In this document: one piece after another, positions 1 through 5,645 of the stretch | How positions within the stretch are numbered: position 1 is the stretch's first letter | Layout of the letters: each line of letters opens with the position of its first letter | Source: Anaerolineaceae bacterium UBA700 | Lineage (GTDB): Bacteria > Chloroflexota > Anaerolineae > Anaerolineales > Anaerolineaceae | Direction of reading: 5' to 3' | DNA length: 8,625 nt | Assembly: GCA_002298885.1 (NCBI GenBank) | Contig: DBMK01000123.1 | Coordinates: 1-8,625 of the forward strand | Program-made: the position numbers and the translations under genes | The notes under the pieces: model-generated | Seen by the model: the letters and a program-made list of their open reading frames with translations, nothing else | Told to the model about the DNA's origin: nothing | The model's database searches: none

Positions 1-65
1 TCGTGACCATTCGTTAAAATTCGTGAAATTCGTGGAGAGAAAAATTCGCCTAATTCGTGGAGAGA
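1..65. repeat. ATTCG-type intergenic repeat, degenerate copy
   Basis: The heptamer ATTCGTG or close variants recur at roughly 9-10 nt spacing. Positions 1-38 match 5603-5640, one arm of the large inverted repeat downstream, at 32 of 38 bases, so both are copies of one dispersed element. A shorter second partial copy (AATTCG, TAATTCGTGGAGAG) follows at about 43-65. The start of the window may cut the element. I see no coding potential. Its job is unknown; the other copies in the window sit at gene ends, so this one may belong to the 3' end of a gene to the left. Confidence 0.75.
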
Positions 66-114
66 CCTTTTGTTTTTGCAAGGTGAGCGGCAAGCGTAGG
101 GGTGGGAACGTGGC

Positions 115-120
115 TATAAT
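115..120 (+). promoter_or_regulatory. Possible -10 box of the DUF362 gene
   Basis: A perfect TATAAT lies 44 nt before the chosen start codon at 165, within TGGCTATAAT. No good -35 hexamer is found 16-18 nt upstream (AAGCGT is the best available), so the promoter is weak or activator dependent, or the match is chance. The implied leader is about 38 nt and holds the strong RBS at 152-157. Confidence 0.4.
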
Positions 121-164
121 GTTTGAGTAGAGATAATCCAGCTTTAAATTCAGGAGGGTGTAAT

Positions 165-1403
165 ATGGCAACGCTCACCCGGCGCCAATTTCTCAAACAA
201 TTAGGCGCAGTTGCTGCCACGCCTGTGCTGACCCGCTGGCTCAGGCAAAATAACTGGCAGCTCGAGCCGGACGCCGCCAGCTATGACGTCTATGTGGCGC
301 GCAACGGCACCCCGGTCAGCAACGTGCAGCGCGTCCTTGCCCTGGCGGGCGGCATCCAGCGCTTCGTCGACCACGACGACGCGGTGGTGATCAAGCCCAA
401 CGGGCAGTGGAAAAACCAGGGCTACACCCATACCCAGTCTATGAAAGCGCTGATCGACTGCATCCTCGACCGCCCTGGCGGTTTTGGGGGCGAGATCATC
501 ATCGCCGAACACGTGCACCGCGACCCCGCCAGCGCCATGGGCGATACGTACTGCTGGAACATGGCCCCCGGCAACCGGGTCAACAACTGGGCCGACATGA
601 ACTACCTCCAATTGGTAACCGATTACCACAACCGGGGCATTCCCAACGTCACTGCCACCCCGCTGTACGACTCCGGTCAGGGGAACTGGATCAAGGTGAG
701 CGGGCCGGGCGGCATCGGGGCGGCCCAACAGGGCTGGGTGCACTCGGCCTACACGACCGCGGCCAACGGCCGCACAGTGGAGCTCTCGTATGCCATCATC
801 CGTTCGAGTTACAGCGACAAGCTGATCGACCTGAAGAACGGCGTCTGGCAGGGCGGCGGCTATACCGGCCAAAAGGTGAAGCTGATGATCCTGCCCACGC
901 TCAACAACCACGGCAGCTTCAATTCCGAGGATTACGCCGGGCCGACCAGCGCGATCAAGACGCACATCGGTTTCGTGGATTTTTCCAACCTCTCCGGAAA
1001 CAACAGTTTGCATAACGTCGGCTACAGCGGCACGGTCAGCGCGGCTGCCTTCGGCGAATCGGTCGGACAGCTCATCACCCAGGTAATCCACCCGGCCTTC
1101 TACATGACCTGCGCCGAATATACCGGCTACCGCAGCCGTACCGATGCCACCGCGGCCCACACCCGCACGGTTGGCCTGTGCACCGACCCGGTGACCCTGG
1201 ATTACTGGATGTGCAAGCATGTGATGTACCCCTGCGCCACCAGCCAGGCGTTCATGAACCCGGATAACAATTACAACCTGCGTAAGGCCCTGCTGGCCTG
1301 CCAGGCCAAAGGGGTGGGCACGCTCACCGAATCTGAGATTGCCCTGCACCTGTCCGACCTGAGCCTTGATAGGCGCGTGTTTGTGCCGGTGGTGGCAAAA
1401 TAA
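165..1403 (+). CDS. Tat-exported DUF362 domain protein
   Basis: A 412-residue protein that I assign to the DUF362 family. Family members are of poorly defined function, and many are membrane- or redox-associated. The N-terminus has a twin-arginine motif (TRRQFLK, residues 5-11), pointing to export in folded form by the Tat system. The hydrophobic stretch after it is short (about 12-22), is followed by Arg24, and shows no clear AxA cleavage site. DUF362-like blocks are VVIKPNG (74-80), the region from YSDKLIDLKNG (216-226) to SAIKTHIGF (262-270), and DPVTLDYWMCKH (341-352). There is no CxxCxxC ferredoxin cluster, unlike some relatives. The ATG at 165 is chosen because AGGAGG (152-157) sits 7 nt upstream and because the Tat motif then begins at residue 5; the TTG at 123 in the same frame has neither. 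The stop is followed directly by an inverted repeat arm. Family assignment is fairly sure; the substrate is unknown. Confidence 0.82.
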   Translation: MATLTRRQFLKQLGAVAATPVLTRWLRQNNWQLEPDAASYDVYVARNGTPVSNVQRVLALAGGIQRFVDHDDAVVIKPNGQWKNQGYTHTQSMKALIDCILDRPGGFGGEIIIAEHVHRDPASAMGDTYCWNMAPGNRVNNWADMNYLQLVTDYHNRGIPNVTATPLYDSGQGNWIKVSGPGGIGAAQQGWVHSAYTTAANGRTVELSYAIIRSSYSDKLIDLKNGVWQGGGYTGQKVKLMILPTLNNHGSFNSEDYAGPTSAIKTHIGFVDFSNLSGNNSLHNVGYSGTVSAAAFGESVGQLITQVIHPAFYMTCAEYTGYRSRTDATAAHTRTVGLCTDPVTLDYWMCKHVMYPCATSQAFMNPDNNYNLRKALLACQAKGVGTLTESEIALHLSDLSLDRRVFVPVVAK

Positions 1404-1602
1404 GTCGGTCAGTTCGTCAGTCAGTCAGTCGGTCAGCCGGTCAGGCAACGGGGGTGGCGGGTTCGGGGAAAAGGGAAAGCGATATCTTATATGCACGCTT
1501 GTATTTTGTCCTCCCCTTTGCTAGACTCATAATCAAATAACCCACCTGCCAGACTGTTTTTCTGACAGACTGACCGACTGATCGACTGATAAACTGACCG
1601 AC
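1404..1602. repeat. Imperfect 41-nt inverted repeat, GTCAG/GTCGG motif
   Basis: The left arm (1404-1444) starts on the base after the DUF362 stop codon. It consists of GTCAG and GTCGG tetramer/pentamer iterations. The right arm (1562-1602) is its reverse complement at 35 of 41 positions and ends 8 nt before the MscL ribosome binding site. The 117-nt centre (1445-1561) is not repetitive and contains a candidate mscL promoter. Transcription through the whole unit would give a long stem with a large loop. The arrangement resembles a small non-autonomous mobile element or a paired intergenic repeat. No transposase and no target duplication were found. Confidence 0.7.
1506..1533 (+). promoter_or_regulatory. 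Candidate mscL promoter
   Basis: TTGTCC (1506-1511) and CATAAT (1528-1533) are separated by 16 nt, in the non-repeated centre of the GTCAG inverted repeat. The RNA would start near 1540 and include the right repeat arm as leader before the RBS. A GACTC site (1524-1528), the GANTC target expected for the CcrM-type methylase downstream, overlaps the first base of the -10 box. Assigned by eye only. Confidence 0.35.
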
Positions 1603-1620
1603 TTCTTCTTGGAGGCTACC

Positions 1621-2052
1621 ATGTGGAAAGAGTTTAGAGAATTCATCATGCGGGGTAATGTCATGGACCTGGCGGTCGGCATTATCATCGGCGCGGCATT
1701 TGGCGCCATCGTCACGTCCCTGGTAAACGACATCATCATGCCTCCCATCGGACTGCTCCTGGGCAAGATCAATTTCACCGACCTGTTCATCAACCTGACC
1801 CCCGATAAGGCTGCCAACAGCCTCAAGGCGGCCAAGGACCTGGGCGCGGCGACGATCAATTACGGCGTCTTTATCAACACCCTGATCAATTTCCTGATCG
1901 TGGCCCTGGTGATCTTCCTGGTGGTGCGGGCGGTTAACAAACTGCGCAAGCCGGCCCCGGTTGCCGCTGCGACAACCAAGGACTGCCCCTACTGCTACAG
2001 CAGTATCCCCCTCAAGGCCACCCGCTGCCCGCAATGCACCTCGGAACTTTAG
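1621..2052 (+). CDS. mscL: Large-conductance mechanosensitive channel MscL with C-terminal zinc ribbon
   Basis: A 143-residue inner-membrane channel that opens under membrane tension and releases solutes during hypo-osmotic shock; the family works as a homopentamer. The N-terminus [18 protein letters not shown] (residues 3-20) is the classical MscL signature. TM1 is about 15-43, with the DIIMPP motif at 37-42; TM2 is about 82-104, after NYGVFIN (80-86). The usual cytoplasmic amphipathic helix is replaced by a Pro/Ala linker (111-119) and a CPYC-x10-CPQC zinc ribbon (Cys122, 125, 136, 139). ATG 1621 is preceded by TTGGAGG (1609-1615) with 5 nt spacing; the TTG at 1609 in this frame is part of the Shine-Dalgarno sequence, not a start. 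The gene appears to be its own transcription unit. Identification of the channel is secure; metal binding by the tail is inferred from the four cysteines. Confidence 0.96.
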   Translation: MWKEFREFIMRGNVMDLAVGIIIGAAFGAIVTSLVNDIIMPPIGLLLGKINFTDLFINLTPDKAANSLKAAKDLGAATINYGVFINTLINFLIVALVIFLVVRAVNKLRKPAPVAAATTKDCPYCYSSIPLKATRCPQCTSEL

Positions 2053-2079
2053 GCGGGGCCAGGCTGTTCGCAGCATCTG

Positions 2080-2252
2080 TATAGAGGAAAGAAAGTTCCT
2101 TTATAGGGTGATCGCCGTCCCCCGCGGGGTTACTTGCTCAAATCGGGGGTCGCAGACCCCCTTGGAGCGCGGATCGACATGCTAGCAGGCGGTCTACGAT
2201 CGCCGTCTCTCACAATGCACCCGGCTCAAAATTGAGTCGGGCGTTCTTTTTT
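2080..2252 (+). other. Run of stem-loops: mscL 3' UTR or structured leader RNA
   Basis: Hairpins follow one another in the gap after mscL. The first is 2080-2089 with 2096-2105 (10 bp including one G-U, loop AGAAAG). The second is GGGGGTC (2145-2151) with GACCCCC (2155-2161), loop GCA. The third is GGCGGTC (2188-2194) with GATCGCC (2198-2204), loop TAC. The terminator stem at 2220-2241 closes the series. The decamer GATCGCCGTC occurs twice (2110-2119 and 2198-2207), so GGCGGTC can pair locally or with the upstream copy, enclosing the middle hairpin. CCCCCG (2119-2124) can likewise compete for CGGGGG (2144-2149). It could be an mscL 3' UTR, a leader controlling comB 155 nt further on, REP-like palindromes, or an RNA gene. 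I do not recognise a riboswitch, tRNA or tmRNA core. The stems are visible; the role is not. Confidence 0.45.
2220..2252 (+). terminator. Intrinsic terminator between mscL and comB
   Basis: The stem CCCGGCTCAA (2220-2229) pairs with TTGAGTCGGG (2232-2241), with one G-U pair and the two innermost A-T pairs probably open as the loop. It is followed by CGTTC and six T (2247-2252). It ends transcription from the mscL side about 170 nt after the mscL stop. Confidence 0.8.
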
Positions 2253-2350
2253 AGATGAGGAGTTTTTTGATTTTGTTGTTGATTCAATGGCTATGCGCAT
2301 TTATTTTGACCCCCTCTGCCCCATCCATTCCCACCATTTCAAAAACTTCC

Positions 2351-2375
2351 CTCTGTGCCTCTGCGTCTCTGTGGT
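2351..2375. repeat. Short tandem repeat, CTCTGTG type
   Basis: Three 8-nt units (CTCTGTGC, CTCTGCGT, CTCTGTGG) run from 2351 to 2374 and end in TAAATTTAACC. Rest of the 2253-2407 spacer: a T-rich run (2261-2282), a C-rich patch (about 2310-2340), no gene and no convincing promoter. The comB start codon lies 33 nt after the repeat, so it probably falls in or near the comB leader. Confidence 0.6.
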
Positions 2376-2407
2376 AAATTTAACCCAACTTACTTTGAGT
2401 ATCGAGG

Positions 2408-3094
2408 ATGCAAATTAACCGCGCCACGCTTGCAGATTGCCACACGGCGACAGGATTGGTCGTCGCCATCGACGTGCTGCGCGCCTTCACCACGGCTGGC
2501 TACCTGTTCGAGGCCGGCGTCAGCGAGATCATCCTGGTCGCCGGGGTGCAGGAGGCGCTCAACCTGCAGGCGGAGCTGCCGGGCAGCCTGACCCTGGGCG
2601 AGATCGACGGGGTAAAGATCGCCGAATTCGACCTGGGTAACTCGCCGTCGACCATACTGGGCCGCAACCTGGCGGGCAAGCGCATCATCCAGCGCACCAC
2701 CGCCGGGACGCAGGGTGTGGTGCGGGCCGCCGCCGCCAGCACGATCCTGGCTGCGGCGCTCACCAACGCCTCGGCTACGGCGCGCTATATTCAAAAGCTG
2801 GCCCCCGCGCAGGTGACCCTGATCCAGACCGGGCTCTTTCCAGAGCAGGATTGGGGCGACGAGGATGTTGCCTGCGCCGACCTGATCGAGGGCCTGCTGG
2901 CGGGCCAGAGCCTGGATCGGGTGCGGATCACGCGGCGGGTGCGCTCGTCACGCTCTGGGCGGCATTACGACGGCAGCCACCCCGACTTCCCCCCGCCCGA
3001 CCTGGAGCTGTCCCTGCAGTTCGACCGATTCGATTTCGCCATGCAGGTGGAGCGGCGCGACGGCCTACACGTGCTGCACGCCGTGCGGCTTTGA
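2408..3094 (+). CDS. comB: ComB family phosphatase (2-phosphosulfolactate phosphatase-like)
   Basis: A 228-residue cytosolic protein of the ComB family. In methanogens ComB is a Mg-dependent enzyme that hydrolyses 2-phosphosulfolactate to sulfolactate in coenzyme M synthesis; in most bacteria with a homologue the true substrate is unknown. Family blocks in order are VVAIDVLRAFTT (18-29), LGEIDG (63-68), FDLGNSP (74-80), IIQRTTAGTQ (93-102), LTNASATA (118-125) and DEDVACADLI (151-160). Length is normal for the family. The usual ExxG-type block (often written GERGG) appears here as LGEIDG, a mild divergence. ATG 2408 is the only start available, since TGA at 2396-2398 is in frame just upstream. 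GAGG touches the ATG with no spacing, so there is no properly placed RBS. The neighbours are not sulfonate or coenzyme M genes. Family assignment is strong, the specific reaction is not. Confidence 0.85.
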   Translation: MQINRATLADCHTATGLVVAIDVLRAFTTAGYLFEAGVSEIILVAGVQEALNLQAELPGSLTLGEIDGVKIAEFDLGNSPSTILGRNLAGKRIIQRTTAGTQGVVRAAAASTILAAALTNASATARYIQKLAPAQVTLIQTGLFPEQDWGDEDVACADLIEGLLAGQSLDRVRITRRVRSSRSGRHYDGSHPDFPPPDLELSLQFDRFDFAMQVERRDGLHVLHAVRL

Positions 3095-3111
3095 CCTGCG
3101 TCTTTTTTCAC

Positions 3112-3140
3112 TTGCAACCCCCTCCCCCATGGTGTATCAT
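3112..3140 (+). promoter_or_regulatory. Sigma70-like promoter before the membrane protein gene
   Basis: TTGCAA (3112-3117) and TATCAT (3135-3140) are separated by exactly 17 nt. The predicted RNA start near 3147 is the start of AGGGAG, giving a very short leader before ATG 3164. This promoter would make the downstream gene independent of comB, whose stop is at 3094. Confidence 0.55.
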
Positions 3141-3163
3141 TTCAGCAGGGAGAAACCTATCGC

Positions 3164-5059
3164 ATGGAAGACACGCCGGGCCGGGTTGAACTGAACATGC
3201 TGCTTGTGGAATACAAGGCCAGTTTGCGCCAATCTAATCAATTGGCTATGCGAATGACAACGGCCAGCCTGGTCGGGTTCCTCTTCCTCGGCTTGCTGAC
3301 CGCAATCCTCTTTTATTTCCGCGCTAGCATCCCCATCGCCCTCGCCTGGGTGGCTCCCCTGGGTTACCTGGTCGTCTTCGGCGCCCTCATCGGCCTGGCC
3401 TCACAACAGGTCGCAGCCGCCTGGCAGGGGCGCACCCTGGCCCTGCGCATCGAGCGCCTCGGCGGCAAGCCGCCCCTCCCCGATACGGCCCAGGACCCGC
3501 TTAACCTGTGGCGTCTGAGCTGGAAACTGCGCCTGCTGGCGGGCGCTCCGGCGGCGGTCTTCGGCGGCCTGTTCCTGCTGACCGGATATTTCTGCGCCCG
3601 CTCCGTCTACAACCACAGCCACATCCAGGGCACGGGGTTCATCTTCTTTTACGTCCTGCTGGCGCTGGTCGAGTTAATCGCACTGGGCGGCCTGTACGTC
3701 GACCTGCCGCGCCTGTACCGCACGGCGTACCAGGCAGCCGCCTCCACGCCGCCGGCTCCAGTTCCCGCGCTGCGCCTCGAGCCGCCGCTGCGCAGCATCC
3801 AGCGCTGGCTGCTGCCGGCCCCGGGCGGCCTGCTGGACCACGGGCGCGCCTTCTGGGCCGGTTTCCTGGTCCCGCTGCTGCTGCTCGGCCTGAGCAAGGC
3901 CCAAATGCCCGCCCTGAACGCCCTTTTCAGCGGCCTGACCGGTTGGAAGAGCACCGCCGATGTTCCGGCCCTGGCCATCGTGGGCCTGGGCGTGCTGATC
4001 TTCCTGGCGCTGGAGCTGCTGCTGCAGCAGGCTGTCAATCTGTTGGCAGGGCTGCGCCAGGGGGATAACCCGGCGGGCCGCGCCCCCTATCCGCTGCTGC
4101 AAATCGTGCTGCGCTGGCTGGCAGCTTTGTGGCTGGCCTACCTGCTTGGCTGGCGCGGGCTGCTGGTGCTGTTCCTGGTCATTTCGGCCTACGAAATCAT
4201 CCGCCTGCTGCTGGTCCGGCCCAATTCAGAGCGCCACCCGGTCATCGGCCTGCTGTGGGACTCGGCCGGCCTGCCGCTGCGCTTTGCCGCCGGCGTGCTG
4301 GTGTGGGGCGGCCCGGCCTGGCATTATGCGGTCTACCTGGCGATGGGCGTGTTCGTCTATTTCCTCGCCCTGGGACTCGGCGCGGCGGCCCGGCGCAGGC
4401 AGGCCCGCGCCCGCTACGCCCAGGCTCAGCTCTACGACGCCTATTTTCTGCAGCGCGGGGCTTACTGGCGCCAGGTGGGGCTGTGGTCGGCGCTGTTGAG
4501 CGGCGGGCTGCTCTTCGCCGTCCAACTGCTGCTGGAAAACTGCGCCATCCGCCCCGGCGACCTGCCCAGCAGCGTGTATGGGGTGTGCCAGGCAGGGGGA
4601 AATCCCGTCCTGACTTACGTCCTGCTCGACAAAGTGAACGCCCTGCTGGTGGCTTTTGACCTGCTGGTAATCGTGCTGCTGGTGAGCATGCTGCTGGTGT
4701 GGCTGGTGGGCTGGCGCCGCCCGCGCCCCCTGGCAGTGGCCGCGGATGCCGCCGCAGACCCCGCCTCGCCAGCCTCCGGCGCGGACGCAGCAGGCGAGCA
4801 GGCCCAGCCCGAGAATCCGGACGAGAAGCCCGCCCCTCCGCCTGACGTCCCGGTCTCATCCCCAGCCCGCAGGACGCCGGCTGCGCTCGGCTGGCTGAGC
4901 GTCCGCTTCGCTCCCATTTTCTATATACTTGCCTTGCTGCTGGTATTGATCGGTTTCCTGCAGTCCAGTCCCGCCTGGGCCATCGGCGGGGTGGAGCTGG
5001 CGGTGCTGGGGGCAATCGTGGCAAAAGACGAAGAGGATCCGCGAATTACGTCAATTTAA
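3164..5059 (+). CDS. Polytopic membrane protein of unknown family
   Basis: A 631-residue protein that I do not recognise. By eye it has about 12-14 membrane segments, near residues 33-52, 56-80, 112-134, 149-180, 231-253, 270-295, 316-350 (probably two), 372-407, 449-466, 493-516, 580-598 and 605-620. Between the last two groups lies an Ala/Pro/Asp/Glu-rich, probably cytoplasmic or disordered stretch (about 525-575). Conserved-looking polar spots are YEIIRLLLVRPNSERHPV (353-370) and YAQAQLYDAYFLQRGAYW (418-435); I cannot link them to a catalytic family. Cys470 and Cys485 flank an extramembrane loop. ATG 3164 has AGGGAG (3147-3152) 11 nt upstream; ATG 3197 is an alternative that would drop 11 residues. 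The final residues (RITSI) and the TAA come from an ATTCG-type repeat. The flavoprotein gene follows 42 nt later and may be co-transcribed. Function unknown; transport or envelope roles are guesses. Confidence 0.85.
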   Translation: MEDTPGRVELNMLLVEYKASLRQSNQLAMRMTTASLVGFLFLGLLTAILFYFRASIPIALAWVAPLGYLVVFGALIGLASQQVAAAWQGRTLALRIERLGGKPPLPDTAQDPLNLWRLSWKLRLLAGAPAAVFGGLFLLTGYFCARSVYNHSHIQGTGFIFFYVLLALVELIALGGLYVDLPRLYRTAYQAAASTPPAPVPALRLEPPLRSIQRWLLPAPGGLLDHGRAFWAGFLVPLLLLGLSKAQMPALNALFSGLTGWKSTADVPALAIVGLGVLIFLALELLLQQAVNLLAGLRQGDNPAGRAPYPLLQIVLRWLAALWLAYLLGWRGLLVLFLVISAYEIIRLLLVRPNSERHPVIGLLWDSAGLPLRFAAGVLVWGGPAWHYAVYLAMGVFVYFLALGLGAAARRRQARARYAQAQLYDAYFLQRGAYWRQVGLWSALLSGGLLFAVQLLLENCAIRPGDLPSSVYGVCQAGGNPVLTYVLLDKVNALLVAFDLLVIVLLVSMLLVWLVGWRRPRPLAVAADAAADPASPASGADAAGEQAQPENPDEKPAPPPDVPVSSPARRTPAALGWLSVRFAPIFYILALLLVLIGFLQSSPAWAIGGVELAVLGAIVAKDEEDPRITSI

Positions 5060-5098
5060 GCGAATGACCACGAATTGTGAATAAAAGAAAAGGATCCG
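5034..5098. repeat. ATTCG-type element with flanking 8-bp direct repeats
   Basis: Positions 5041-5076 match 5552-5587, the left arm of the large inverted repeat, at 29 of 36 bases, in the same orientation. The element is bordered by AGGATCCG at 5034-5041 and again at 5091-5098; widening to 12 nt (5030-5041 versus 5087-5098) leaves one mismatch. The duplicated flanks look like a target-site duplication. The element supplies the last codons and TAA stop of the membrane protein gene, and its right border supplies the AAGG ribosome binding site of the next gene. Confidence 0.6.
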
Positions 5099-5101
5099 AT
5101 C

Positions 5102-5542
5102 ATGGCCAGTTGGGCAGAATTTGCGCAGCAAGCCCCGGAATTAGCTGAATTTGGCAGAGCCCGGTTTCAAAGCGGGGTCGCCTACCTGGGCACTTTGCGC
5201 CCGGATGGCGGCCCGCGGGTGCATCCCGTGACCCCCATTTTGGGCGAGCAGTTGTTCCTCTTTATGGAACCCACCTCGCCCAAGGGCAAAGATTTGGAGC
5301 GCGACGGGCGCTACACCCTGCACTGCTCGGTCAAGGATATGAGCGGCGGCGAAGGGGAGTTTTACGTCAGGGGACGGGCGGCCCTGGTCAGCGATCCCGC
5401 CCTGCGGGAGCAGGCAGTGCGGGCCGCGCCGTATACACCTCAAGATCGCTACATCGCCTTTATGTTCTCGATCGAGTTCGCCTTTATGAACCAGTACATA
5501 AATGGCAATGCCACGCCCCAAACCTGGAAAACGCAGGAGTAG
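5102..5542 (+). CDS. Pyridoxamine 5'-phosphate oxidase-like flavin-binding protein
   Basis: A 146-residue cytosolic protein with the split-barrel fold of the pyridoxamine 5'-phosphate oxidase-like superfamily, whose small members bind FMN (some F420) and carry out varied redox reactions. The pattern is seen in AYLGTLRPDGGPRVHPVTP (27-45), a first beta hairpin with the DG turn, then LFLFMEPTSPKGKDLERD (51-68), the usual cofactor phosphate-binding area with Ser/Lys, then YTLHCSV (71-77) and FYVRGRAALVSD. It is shorter than true PdxH (about 200 residues) and lacks the PdxH C-terminal substrate motif, so it is unlikely to make pyridoxal phosphate. ATG 5102 has AAAAGG (5088-5093) 8 nt upstream. 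The stop lies 4 nt before the 43-bp inverted repeat. The superfamily is well supported, the substrate unknown. Confidence 0.85.
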   Translation: MASWAEFAQQAPELAEFGRARFQSGVAYLGTLRPDGGPRVHPVTPILGEQLFLFMEPTSPKGKDLERDGRYTLHCSVKDMSGGEGEFYVRGRAALVSDPALREQAVRAAPYTPQDRYIAFMFSIEFAFMNQYINGNATPQTWKTQE

Positions 5543-5546
5543 AAAC

Positions 5547-5640
5547 TATCCACGAATTACACGAATTTAAACGAATGAGCGCGAATTTTATTTATAAAAA
5601 ATTCGCGCTCATTCGTTTAAATTCGTGTAATTCGTGGATA
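5547..5640. terminator. Perfect 43-bp inverted repeat acting as bidirectional terminator
   Basis: The left arm 5547-5589 and right arm 5598-5640 are perfect reverse complements over 43 nt, with an 8-nt AT-only loop (5590-5597, ATTTATAA). Each arm is a near-intact ATTCG element: in the right arm ATTCG begins at 5601, 5611, 5621 and 5630. AAAC (5543-5546) and GTTT (5643-5646) extend the stem after a 2-nt bulge. It fills the space between two convergent genes (stops at 5542 and 5646), so the stem would form in both transcripts. There is no long T-run outside the stem, so termination or 3'-end protection is inferred from position and stability. Two element copies joined head to head could have created it. 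Confidence 0.85.
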
Positions 5641-5645
5641 CGGTT

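Noticed and set aside
1..65. CRISPR array
   Set aside because: The ATTCG repeats are 9-10 nt apart with no unique spacers of constant length, and no cas gene is present.
123..164. TTG start extending the DUF362 protein by 14 residues (and similar upstream TTG starts at 1609 and 7270)
   Set aside because: At 165 and 1621 an ATG has an ideally spaced RBS and begins the expected N-terminus. At 7270 the TTG overlaps a probable -10 box and the added residues match nothing in CcrM.
201..1349. Long open frame on the minus strand opposite the DUF362 gene
   Set aside because: It is the shadow of a GC-rich gene. The plus strand carries the RBS, Tat motif and DUF362 blocks, while the minus product is low-complexity Val/Gly/Arg/Ala with no recognisable domain.
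2105..2180. tRNA gene in the mscL-comB gap
   Set aside because: No T-loop consensus, no acceptor pairing and no proper anticodon arm; the strong GGGGGTC hairpin has a 3-nt loop.
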